Translations under genes and position numbers: made by a program
Shown: piece after piece, positions 1-6,367 of the stretch
Numbering within the stretch: the first letter of the stretch is position 1
Layout of the letters: each line of letters begins with the position of its first letter
Assembly (NCBI GenBank): GCA_964354135.1
Contig: CAYGZA010000213.1
Coordinates: 1 to 12,000, forward strand
DNA: 12,000 nucleotides
Direction of reading: 5' to 3'
DNA from: CAYGZA01 sp964354135
Lineage (GTDB): Bacteria; Planctomycetota; Planctomycetia; Pirellulales; Thermoguttaceae
Notes under the pieces: generated by a model
Told to the model about the DNA's origin: nothing
Databases searched by the model: none
Seen by the model: the letters and a program-made list of their open reading frames with translations, nothing else

Positions 1-449
1 CCGAGCAGGACAACGAGATCGGGCAGCACATCCGCCAGCGCGGCAACGAGTACGGAACCGTGACCCGCAGGCCCCGGCGCTGCGGCTGGTTCGACGCGGT
101 GGCCGTGCGCTACACCGCGCGGCTCAGCGGGGTCGATGTGCTGGCGGTGATGCTCTTGGACGTGCTCGGCGAGCTTTCGGAGCTGAAGATCTGCGTGGCC
201 TACGAGCTGGACGGCCGCCGGATCGGGCATTTTCCCAGCCACGTGGACGACTTGCGGCGGGTGGTCCCGGTCTACGAAACCCATCCCGGCTGGCAACAGG
301 AGATCAGCCACGTCCGCCGGATGGAGGACTTGCCTCCCAAGGCGAAGTCCTATCTGGACCGCATTGGGGAGTTGATCAGCCGGCCCGTGGAAATCGCCTC
401 CGTGGGGCCCGATCGCCGGCAAACGATCTTCGCGGGACCCCGGGTCTAG
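1..449 (+). CDS. purA: Adenylosuccinate synthetase, C-terminal part (5' end outside window)
   Basis: The reading frame is open from the window edge (first full codon at position 3) to TAG at 447-449, so about 148 C-terminal residues of a usual ~430 are present. PurA joins IMP and aspartate using GTP to form adenylosuccinate, the first committed step to AMP, in the cytoplasm. The family is recognised from the stretch reading NEYGTVTRRPRRCGWFDAVA, followed by a DVLGELSELKICVAYEL segment typical of the nucleotide-binding C-terminal part, and an ending with VYETHPGW and SYLDRIGELI. A GTG at 60 is an internal codon, not the start, because homology continues upstream of it. In the substrate loop, families usually read T-G-R-P-R-R; here the glycine position is arginine (codon at 66-68). 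The stop lies 7 nt before uppS, suggesting co-transcription. Confidence 0.93.
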   Translation, partial: EQDNEIGQHIRQRGNEYGTVTRRPRRCGWFDAVAVRYTARLSGVDVLAVMLLDVLGELSELKICVAYELDGRRIGHFPSHVDDLRRVVPVYETHPGWQQEISHVRRMEDLPPKAKSYLDRIGELISRPVEIASVGPDRRQTIFAGPRV

Positions 450-456
450 GATAGCC

Positions 457-1215
457 ATGTCGGCATCGACGCAAACCACAACCGATGAGCTGCCGGGCGT
501 GCCGAGGGAGCGTCTGCCGCGGCACATCGCCGCGATCATGGACGGGAACGGCCGCTGGGCCGAAAGGCACGGCCTGCCGCGGATCGAGGGGCATCGCCGC
601 GGCGTGGCCAGCGTGCGCCGCATCACCCAGGAGTGCGCCCGGCTGGGGATCGACCAGCTTACCCTCTTCTGCCTCTCCAGCGAGAACTGGAAGCGCCCTC
701 AACTGGAGCTGGAGTTCCTCATGCACCTGCTCCAGCAGTACATGATCGAGGAGCGATCCACGATCCAGGAGCAGAACATCCGGATGAGTGTGATCGGCCG
801 CCGGGACGGCATTCCCGAAGACGTGCTGAGGGAAATGGACAAGACCTTGGCCCTGAGCCAGAGCAACACCGGCCTGCGGCTCTGTCTGGCGATCAACTAC
901 GGGGCCCGCGGGGAGCTGGTCGATGCGGTGCGGCGAATCGCCGAGGAAGTGGCGGCCGGGCGGCTCTCGCCCGAGCAAGTGACCGAGCGGACGTTGGCGT
1001 CCCATCTCTACACCGCCGAGATGGAAGACCCCGACCTGTTGATCCGCACCGCGGGCGAGATGCGCGTGAGCAACTTCCTGCTGTGGCAGATCAGTTACGC
1101 CGAGCTGTGGGTCACCGATCGCTGTTGGCCGGAATTCGACGAAGAGCAGCTCCACCTGGCGCTGCGGGATTTCGCCTCCCGAGACCGCCGTTTCGGCGGG
1201 TTGCGGATGCCCTAG
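457..1215 (+). CDS. uppS: Isoprenyl (undecaprenyl) diphosphate synthase
   Basis: A cis-prenyltransferase of 252 residues, the usual length. It condenses farnesyl diphosphate with isopentenyl diphosphates to make undecaprenyl diphosphate, the carrier lipid for peptidoglycan and LPS sugars, at the inner face of the membrane. Visible motifs in order: AAIMDGNGRWA (residues 25-35, with catalytic/Mg-binding Asp29), the HRRG segment (46-49), SSENW (74-78), and the C-terminal PDLLIRTAGEMRVSNFLLWQ block (192-211) followed by YAELWVT (214-220), which holds the diphosphate-binding arginines and the Mg-binding glutamate. All key residues are present. The ATG at 457 follows an AGGA within the purA stop region (448-451), so translation is probably coupled to purA. 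The uppS-cdsA pair is a widespread bacterial arrangement. Chain length of the product cannot be read from the sequence. Confidence 0.97.
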   Translation: MSASTQTTTDELPGVPRERLPRHIAAIMDGNGRWAERHGLPRIEGHRRGVASVRRITQECARLGIDQLTLFCLSSENWKRPQLELEFLMHLLQQYMIEERSTIQEQNIRMSVIGRRDGIPEDVLREMDKTLALSQSNTGLRLCLAINYGARGELVDAVRRIAEEVAAGRLSPEQVTERTLASHLYTAEMEDPDLLIRTAGEMRVSNFLLWQISYAELWVTDRCWPEFDEEQLHLALRDFASRDRRFGGLRMP

Positions 1216-1252
1216 CAGTTCAGTCATCCCTTTGGAACCATCCAACCGCACG

Positions 1253-2191
1253 ATGCTCCGCTGGCGACTCTTGGTGGGATTCTTGCTTGCGGTGGCTCTA
1301 GTCGGCCTCTGCGTGCTGGACCATTTCGCCGAGGTTCGCGGGGCCGTTCCCGGACTGTGGCTCGCGCCCGTGCTGGTCTTTTTTGGCGGATTGGCCACGC
1401 GCGAGGTCCTCGACTTGACCGCCGCAGCGGGGATGCGGCCGCAGGCTTGGGTCGTGTACCTCGGGAACCTGGCAATCCTCGCCAGCCCTTGGGTTTCGGT
1501 TATTGTCTCCGCGGATGGCGGCGGCCGCACCGGGGATTGGCAAGACCGGGTCTTCCTGGCGGCGACGCTGTCGGGCGATTGGACCGTGCTTGCGCTGGCG
1601 ACTGCCTTGATGCTGGTTTTCCTCGGGGAGATGAGCCGCTACGAGAAGCCGGGCGGCGTCACGGCGAACCTCGGGGGGGCGTTCTTTGCGTTCTTGTACG
1701 TGGGGCTCTTGCTGAACTTCGCCGTCCGTTTGCGGTTGATTTGGGGAGTGGGGGCCTTTGCGACGCTGGTGATCGTGGTCAAGGTTGGCGACACGGGGGC
1801 CTACGCGGTCGGCCGGCTCCTGGGGCGCCACAAGATGGCGCCAACGCTGAGCCCCAAGAAGACAGTCGAGGGGGCGCTTGGGGAATTGGCCTTCGCGCTG
1901 GCCGCTTCATGGGCGAGTTTCCACTGGCTGGTGCCTGCCCTCGCTCAGGGCGGCACAAAAGGGAGCATGGCGTCCTCCCCGTGGTGGGGATGGATCGCGT
2001 TCGGCTTTGTTCTTGGGCTTGGGGCCATCGTTGGTGACCTGGCAGAATCCCTTCTGAAGCGGGATGGCGGAAGGAAGGACTCCAGCAGTTGGCTCCCCGG
2101 TCTAGGGGGAATCTTGGACGTCCTCGATTCGGTGCTCTTGGGAGCCCCTTTGGCTTATGCGTGCTGGTCATCGGGGCTTGTGGGCCGTTAA
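1253..2191 (+). CDS. cdsA: Phosphatidate cytidylyltransferase (CDP-diacylglycerol synthase)
   Basis: An integral membrane enzyme of 312 residues that makes CDP-diacylglycerol from phosphatidate and CTP, the branch point of phospholipid synthesis. Hydrophobic segments occur near residues 7-24, 32-50, 66-85, 108-126, 140-178 and 245-262. The C-terminal half carries VGDTGAYAVGRLLGRHK (178-194), SPKKTVEG (200-207) and the family signature S-x-L-K-R...K-D-S-S (266-278) ending in PGLGGILDVLD (282-292). The standard signature has His and Arg where Leu284 and Val290 stand here; the acidic residues Asp276, Asp289 and Asp292 are kept. I chose ATG 1253 because MLRWRLLVGF is a natural first membrane segment; an in-frame TTG at 1232 would add 7 residues, and neither has a clear ribosome site. 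It lies 37 nt after uppS and is probably the last gene of that unit. Confidence 0.94.
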   Translation: MLRWRLLVGFLLAVALVGLCVLDHFAEVRGAVPGLWLAPVLVFFGGLATREVLDLTAAAGMRPQAWVVYLGNLAILASPWVSVIVSADGGGRTGDWQDRVFLAATLSGDWTVLALATALMLVFLGEMSRYEKPGGVTANLGGAFFAFLYVGLLLNFAVRLRLIWGVGAFATLVIVVKVGDTGAYAVGRLLGRHKMAPTLSPKKTVEGALGELAFALAASWASFHWLVPALAQGGTKGSMASSPWWGWIAFGFVLGLGAIVGDLAESLLKRDGGRKDSSSWLPGLGGILDVLDSVLLGAPLAYACWSSGLVGR

Positions 2192-2230
2192 CCTCTCGGG
2201 GCGTCCCACCGACCTGCACGTAACGTTGCA

Positions 2231-2265
2231 CGACTCCTGGCGGGGGGCAGGCGCCTGTCGAGTCG
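2231..2265. repeat. GC-rich inverted repeat downstream of cdsA
   Basis: Outer arms CGACTC (2231-2236) and GAGTCG (2260-2265) pair perfectly, and the interval contains a perfect 10-bp palindrome CAGGCGCCTG (2248-2257) preceded by a run of six G. It begins 40 nt after the cdsA stop. It could be the end of the purA-uppS-cdsA transcript, but there is no following T run, so an intrinsic terminator is unproven. It could equally be a dispersed intergenic element of this genome. Confidence 0.4.
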
Positions 2266-2382
2266 CCCAGGGGACCGCCAAACCCGGCGCCCTCGCTTGG
2301 CTCGGCCGGAGCTCGCCCTTCCGAATTGAGAAACCCCAAATAGGTGGTGGCCGTTCTGCGCGGAAATCCCTTGAGGGGAGCT

Positions 2383-2410
2383 ATTCCTGGAATCGCGGGA
2401 ACGCTATCAT
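2383..2410 (+). promoter_or_regulatory. Promoter-like site upstream of the zinc-ribbon gene
   Basis: TATCAT at 2405-2410 resembles a -10 box and is preceded by CGC, giving CGCTAT, the same hexamer found before phoH at 3070-3075. The -35 region is poor: with a 17-nt spacer it would read TATTCC. A gapped palindrome, ATTCC-T-GGAAT (2383-2393), lies where the -35 box should be and could be an operator. The region is locally AT-richer than its surroundings. This is a pattern call only. Confidence 0.35.
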
Positions 2411-2426
2411 TAGAGTTACGAGAGTG

Positions 2427-2446
2427 CGCCCTGTCTAAGGAGGGCG
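2427..2446 (+). other. Stem-loop in leader of zinc-ribbon gene
   Basis: CGCCCT (2427-2432) pairs with AGGGCG (2441-2446) around an 8-nt loop, about 17 nt after the proposed -10 box, so it would lie at the very 5' end of the transcript. It may stabilise the mRNA. No riboswitch family is recognised. Confidence 0.35.
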
Positions 2447-2529
2447 GGTGGCTGGGCAAATATCAATGGGGAGGAGACGAAAGGTCCAGTAGGCTCATTG
2501 TTTCTCGAAGAGGCATCGGAACAGACGTC

Positions 2530-2554
2530 CTGGCCCTGCCGGCCAGTGGGAGGG
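2530..2554 (+). promoter_or_regulatory. Stem-loop abutting a strong Shine-Dalgarno sequence
   Basis: CTGGCC (2530-2535) pairs with GGCCAG (2541-2546) around a 5-nt loop. One nucleotide after it is GGGAGGG (2548-2554), a purine-rich ribosome site 7 nt before the ATG at 2562. This is the strongest ribosome site in the window and fixes the start of the gene. The hairpin position suggests that it could affect ribosome access. Confidence 0.5.
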
Positions 2555-2561
2555 ACGTGCG

Positions 2562-2900
2562 ATGTCGATTCAGGTCGTTTGCCCGAACGGGCATGCGCTG
2601 CGGGCGCAGCCCAGCCTGGCCGGCAAGCAGGGTCTCTGCCCGGTCTGCAAAGCGCCCATCAAGGTCCCCAAGATTGAGAAGGGCGAGGTCTCGGAGGACG
2701 CGATTCTGGACTTTCTCGGACCGCAGCAGGCACACCTGAGCCGGCCGGTTGCGGCAGGTCGAAGCGTGCCCGCCAGGGCCTTGGCGGAGGGGTCCACGCC
2801 TCCCAAGAAAAGCTGCGGTCGCTGCAACCGCGAGATTCCTGCCCAGACCCACGTCTGTCCTTACTGCCACAGCTACATTGCGGGGCTGTCGGACCTGTGA
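2562..2900 (+). CDS. Small protein with two zinc ribbons, function unknown
   Basis: A soluble 112-residue protein with no signal peptide or membrane segment. The N-terminal ribbon has Cys7, His11, Cys26 and Cys29 (CPNGH, then CPVCK after an AGKQG turn). A middle section carries a short predicted helix, SEDAILDFLGP (44-54), then a proline/alanine-rich linker. The C-terminal ribbon has Cys85, Cys88, Cys99 and Cys102 (CGRC and CPYC, followed by HSYI). Ribbons of this style recur in many planctomycete proteins, often as small stand-alone proteins; that is recalled, not searched. The first site is CxxxH...CxxC, the second a classic four-cysteine site, so two metal ions are expected. It is flanked by non-coding DNA on both sides and seems to be transcribed alone. 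A nucleic-acid-binding or protein-binding adaptor is possible, but nothing in the sequence decides this. Confidence 0.85.
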   Translation: MSIQVVCPNGHALRAQPSLAGKQGLCPVCKAPIKVPKIEKGEVSEDAILDFLGPQQAHLSRPVAAGRSVPARALAEGSTPPKKSCGRCNREIPAQTHVCPYCHSYIAGLSDL

Positions 2901-2920
2901 GGGCGCGTGCCGAGAAGGCG

Positions 2921-2940
2921 GCAAGCGGCTCTTCGCTTGC
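2921..2940 (+). terminator. Hairpin after the zinc-ribbon gene, possible terminator
   Basis: GCAAGCG (2921-2927) pairs perfectly with CGCTTGC (2934-2940) around a 6-nt loop, 20 nt after the stop codon. Only TT follows, then GAGG, so the T run of a standard intrinsic terminator is missing. It may still mark the transcript end, as the next promoter-like site lies about 130 nt downstream. Confidence 0.4.
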
Positions 2941-3044
2941 TTGAGGTGGCCATGCACGGGTCGTCTTGACGTGATCGACAAGTGCGCGCGAGTCGGTTTC
3001 CTTAACTCCTTTTGCAGAAATGGGTTACGGAAAACGGACTCCGA

Positions 3045-3078
3045 TTGCTGGCGTATCGCACCGCCATTTCGCTATAGT
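3045..3078 (+). promoter_or_regulatory. Promoter-like site before the phoH operon
   Basis: TATAGT at 3073-3078 is a good -10 match and is preceded by CGC, giving CGCTATAGTAGA. The corresponding site upstream of the zinc-ribbon gene reads CGCTATCATTAGA. A TTGCTG at 3045-3050 resembles a -35 box but its 22-nt spacing is too long, so any real -35 element is weak. The site is 60 nt before the phoH start and is the only plausible promoter seen for the seven-gene cluster. Confidence 0.4.
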
Positions 3079-3138
3079 AGATAGGGTCTGGTCCGCCTAC
3101 CGTCGTTCTCGCCGGCTTAGGCACCGGCGCGAAGTTGA

Positions 3139-4083
3139 ATGAAGGAAACCGTCATCTCTGAGGTCAGCTCCAAGACGCTCTTGGCGGTCTTCGGTGCGTG
3201 CGACCAGCACGTCCGCAGGATTCGCGAGGCGCTGGGCGTACGGATTTCCGCCCGCGACGGCCGGATCCACGTACAGGGCGAGGAAGACGCGGTGGTGCAA
3301 GCCACACAGATCCTCGAACAGCTCCAGTCCCAGGCACAGCGCCACGGCGATTTGATGCCCGAGGACGTCACGCGAATCCTGGCGGAAGGCCGCGACGGAC
3401 AGGCCCCTTCGCCATCTGCACCGATCACGGTCTTCACCGGCCGCCAGGTGCGGGCGCGGACTCCGGGCCAGGCCAAGTACGTTGAGGCAATCCGCAACAA
3501 CGACCTGGTCTTGTGCACCGGGCCGGCAGGCACCGGCAAGACGTATCTGGCGGTGGCGATGGCCGTCGCGGCCTTGAAAGAGGAGAAGATCCGCAAGATC
3601 GTCCTCGTTCGCCCGGCGGTCGAGGCGGGCGAGAGCCTCGGCTTCCTGCCCGGCGATCTCCAGGCGAAGATCAATCCGTACTTGCGGCCCCTGACCGATG
3701 CCCTGCGGGAGATGGTCGACCACGACGCCATCAAGCGGCTCACCGAGCAGGACGTCATCGAAGTCATCCCCCTGGCCTACATGCGGGGCCGGACGTTCAA
3801 CGACGCCTTCATGATCCTCGACGAAGCACAGAACACCTCGGTCGCCCAGATGAAGATGTTCCTGACGCGGATGGGGAACGGCTCGAAGATCGTCGTCTCC
3901 GGAGACACGACGCAGGTGGACCTGCCGCCGCACACCCGCAGCGGCCTGATCGATGCCCTCGGGCGCCTGCGCGGCATCGCCGGTTTCGCCGCCGTGGAAC
4001 TGACCGACGCCGACATCGTCCGGCACCCGCTGGTGCAGGCGATCGTCCGGGCCTACGAACAAAGGCCGGCAAGACGGCACTAA
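3139..4083 (+). CDS. phoH: PhoH family ATPase
   Basis: A cytoplasmic P-loop ATPase of 314 residues, the usual length for chromosomal PhoH-like (YbeZ) proteins. Residues 1-65 form the N-terminal KH-like alpha/beta region (VRRIREALGVRISARDGRIHVQG). The ATPase domain begins near 105 (TPGQAKYVEAI) and contains Walker A GPAGTGKT (128-135), the LVRPAVEAGESLGFLPGD segment (156-173), Walker B FMILDEAQN (224-232) and SGDTTQVDLP (254-263). All nucleotide-binding residues are present. The family is linked to RNA metabolism and is often found beside ybeY, with which PhoH is thought to work in ribosome or RNA quality control; the exact role is not settled. The ATG at 3139 lacks a clear ribosome site. The 7TM-HD gene starts 16 nt after the stop, so this is the first gene of the cluster. 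Confidence 0.96.
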   Translation: MKETVISEVSSKTLLAVFGACDQHVRRIREALGVRISARDGRIHVQGEEDAVVQATQILEQLQSQAQRHGDLMPEDVTRILAEGRDGQAPSPSAPITVFTGRQVRARTPGQAKYVEAIRNNDLVLCTGPAGTGKTYLAVAMAVAALKEEKIRKIVLVRPAVEAGESLGFLPGDLQAKINPYLRPLTDALREMVDHDAIKRLTEQDVIEVIPLAYMRGRTFNDAFMILDEAQNTSVAQMKMFLTRMGNGSKIVVSGDTTQVDLPPHTRSGLIDALGRLRGIAGFAAVELTDADIVRHPLVQAIVRAYEQRPARRH

Positions 4084-4099
4084 CCCCACAGACTGCGCC

Positions 4100-6367
4100 A
4101 TGGCGACGGGTGGTCAACGAAGGACACGGTCGGAGCGGGTGGCGGCACTGGAGCTGCCGCCCGGGGGATGGGAGCGTGCCTGGGCCAGCCTGCACCGCCG
4201 CGACGTGTTGTTGCGGATCGGCTTGTGCCTTGTGACGGCCGTGGTTCTCTGCTGCGCGATCCGGGGCTGGCAGCCGCCGTTCGCGTATCGGGCCGGCCAG
4301 GTCCTGTCGCACGACCTCGTGGCCCGAGTGCGGTTTGAAGCCCATCACGCGGCCAAGACGGAGGCCGCCCGGGAACAGGCCCGGCGGCAGGTCCGCTACG
4401 TTTACTCCCACGATCCGCGGCCGCTGGAGCGCCTGATCGGAGAAATGCAGGCGGCGGTGGGGGACGTTCTGGCGGCGGCGGACTGGGACGCCCCCGGCGC
4501 GCGGACCTGGGCGGAATTCGAGCCGCCGGCCGAACCGGAATCGGACAAGCCCGACTCGGGGGCCAAGGAGCGGTTTGAGAAGTTCCGCCGGGCCCTGGCC
4601 GGCGAGAAGGACCTGACCGCTTTCCGGCAAGGGTTGGACGCCGCACTCAAGCCGTTTCGCCAGCGCGGAATCCTGGGCAAGCCCGCGCTGAAGCCCTGGC
4701 AGGGAAGAAACGACGAGATTATCGTCTTTCCCCACGGCCGGCCCGAGGCGCAGGAAGCGGTCAAGATCAGCCAAGTGCTCGTCGGTCCCAAGGCGTTGGA
4801 GGCAAGCCTGCGGCGCGAACTCCGTTCTCCCGAGGTGTGCGGTCCGATCTTCGCTTGGCTCTCCCGCCGGATAACGCCTTCCTTCTCCACGTTGGCTTGG
4901 GACGAAAACGAGACTCGCGACGACCTTGAGGAGGCGGTCGCCGCCGTGGCGAACGTCGTGGAGAGTCACCACGCCGGCGACACGCTGGCCGAGGCTGGCC
5001 GCCCGCTGACCACCGACCAGGTCCGGCTGCTGCGCTGCGAGTACGAGGCGGTGATGGCCCGCCGTCCGCTGCCGCAGATGCTCGGCCGGGCACTGGCCGT
5101 GCTGGTCCTGATCGTCGCCTTGTTCTCGCTGTGCGCGGCCTACCTGCTGCACCGCGAGCCGCGGCTCTTGGTCAATCTGAGGCAACTGGCGCTGATCCTG
5201 GCCTTGACCGTGCTCACGGTGATCCTCTCGAAATGGGCCGCAGCCGACTTCTGGCGGGCGGAAATCGTCCCCTTCCTGTTGTTCGGGCAGACCGTCGCCA
5301 TCGTCTACCGCCAGGAGATGGCGATGCTCTTGGCCGGCGTCGCCGCCCTGATTATCAGCCTCGCGATCGGCCACGGCCTGGCGACCCTCTTGCTCCTGCT
5401 GGGGATCGCGGTAACCACGATCCTCCAGTTGGGCCGCGTCCGCAGCCGGAGCAAGCTGGTTCACGTGAGTCTCTCGGCGGGCCTGGTCGCTTTCCTCCTT
5501 ACCGTCGGCCTGGCCCTCTTGGAGAACCAGCCGTTGGGCCCGGCGCTCTGGATCGTGGCGGCCTGCAACGGCCTCTGGACGGTCGCCGCCGGATTCCTCA
5601 TGACCGGCCTGCTCCCGTTCATCGAAAAGCTCTTCGGCGTGCTCACCGACATCAGCCTTCTGGAGCTGGGCGACGTCTCCCATCCGCTGCTCCAGCAATT
5701 GGTGCAGCGGGCCCCCAGCACGTACAACCATTCGATCACCGTCGGATCGATTGCCGAGGCCGCGGCCGAGGCCATCGCCGCCCGCGGGCTGTTGGTCCGC
5801 GTGGGCGCTTACTACCACGACATCGGCAAGATGCTCAACCCCGAGTATTTCATCGAGAACCAGCCGCCCGACGAAAACCGGCACGAGTCGCTGGTCCCCA
5901 CGATGAGCTCGCTGGTGATCGTCGCGCACATCAAGGACGGGGTCGACCTGGCCCGGCAGCACGGGCTGCCCAACCCGATCATCGACCTCATCCACCAGCA
6001 TCACGGCACCACGCTGGTCTCCTACTTCTACGACCTGGCCTACCAGCAGAGCCAACTGAACCCCAACGGCGGCGAAGTTGACGAAAGCCAGTACCGCTAT
6101 CCCGGGCCGAGACCGCAGACCAAGGAAGCCGGCGTGCTGATGCTCGCCGATTCCGTGGAAAGCGCCAGCCGCACGCTGGTGGATCCCGCCCCGGCCCGGA
6201 TCGAAAGCCTCGTCCGCGACGTCGCCGAAGACAAGCTCGACGGCGGCCAATTCGATGAAAGCGGACTCACGCTCCGCGAGCTTCGCACCATCGAGAACAG
6301 CATGATCAAGTCGCTGATCGCCATCTACCACGGCCGGGTGAAGTATCCCGAGCAGAAGACCGCATGA
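4100..6367 (+). CDS. pgpH: 7TM-HD membrane phosphodiesterase (PgpH/YqfF type, cyclic-di-AMP)
   Basis: A 755-residue membrane protein. One N-terminal segment (about 37-54) is followed by a ~270-residue exterior domain (about 55-325) matching the 7TMR-HDED type in place and size, then a bundle of membrane helices between about 328 and 505, then a cytoplasmic HD domain. The HD residues are visible: YNHS (His544), YYHDIGK (His573-Asp574), NRHES (His595), His610 in IVAHIKDG, and the histidines of IHQHHGT (632-635). Characterised relatives (Listeria PgpH, B. subtilis YqfF) hydrolyse cyclic-di-AMP to pApA; that activity is inferred here from family membership. Length is normal and no residue is missing. 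The stop overlaps the ybeY start as ATGA (6364-6367), indicating coupling. phoH, this gene, ybeY and recO lie in the same order in many Firmicutes, where dgkA and era intervene. Confidence 0.94.
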   Translation: MATGGQRRTRSERVAALELPPGGWERAWASLHRRDVLLRIGLCLVTAVVLCCAIRGWQPPFAYRAGQVLSHDLVARVRFEAHHAAKTEAAREQARRQVRYVYSHDPRPLERLIGEMQAAVGDVLAAADWDAPGARTWAEFEPPAEPESDKPDSGAKERFEKFRRALAGEKDLTAFRQGLDAALKPFRQRGILGKPALKPWQGRNDEIIVFPHGRPEAQEAVKISQVLVGPKALEASLRRELRSPEVCGPIFAWLSRRITPSFSTLAWDENETRDDLEEAVAAVANVVESHHAGDTLAEAGRPLTTDQVRLLRCEYEAVMARRPLPQMLGRALAVLVLIVALFSLCAAYLLHREPRLLVNLRQLALILALTVLTVILSKWAAADFWRAEIVPFLLFGQTVAIVYRQEMAMLLAGVAALIISLAIGHGLATLLLLLGIAVTTILQLGRVRSRSKLVHVSLSAGLVAFLLTVGLALLENQPLGPALWIVAACNGLWTVAAGFLMTGLLPFIEKLFGVLTDISLLELGDVSHPLLQQLVQRAPSTYNHSITVGSIAEAAAEAIAARGLLVRVGAYYHDIGKMLNPEYFIENQPPDENRHESLVPTMSSLVIVAHIKDGVDLARQHGLPNPIIDLIHQHHGTTLVSYFYDLAYQQSQLNPNGGEVDESQYRYPGPRPQTKEAGVLMLADSVESASRTLVDPAPARIESLVRDVAEDKLDGGQFDESGLTLRELRTIENSMIKSLIAIYHGRVKYPEQKTA

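Larger units (their letters stand above)
2192..2561. other. Long intergenic region between cdsA and the zinc-ribbon gene
   Basis: About 370 nt with no credible gene. An open frame at 2157-2438 starts inside cdsA and its translation has no recognisable motif or biased composition. The region holds a GC-rich inverted repeat near its left end (2231-2265), a promoter-like segment around 2383-2410, and a leader of about 150 nt with two short stem-loops before the next gene. The typical uppS-cdsA neighbours dxr and rseP are absent here. Confidence 0.7.

Noticed and set aside
60..62. GTG as a start of a short 129-residue gene
   Set aside because: The frame is open to the window edge, and the residues before the GTG continue the PurA sequence. 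It is an internal codon of a truncated gene.
376..1530. Minus-strand open frame of 384 codons opposite purA, uppS and cdsA
   Set aside because: It spans three gene boundaries on the other strand and has low-complexity Arg/Pro/Gly composition. It is a shadow.
2157..2438. 93-codon open frame after cdsA
   Set aside because: It starts inside cdsA in another frame, covers the inverted repeat and promoter-like site, has no ribosome site and gives no recognisable protein.
3045..3050. TTGCTG as the -35 box of the phoH promoter
   Set aside because: Spacing to the TATAGT box is 22 nt, too long for a normal sigma-70 promoter. Only the -10 part is supported.
3809..6331. Very long minus-strand open frame (840 codons) opposite phoH and pgpH
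   Set aside because: It lies opposite two genes with complete motifs, and its translation is rich in Arg, Gly, Gln, Asp and Val with no domain motif. This is the usual antisense shadow in high-GC DNA.
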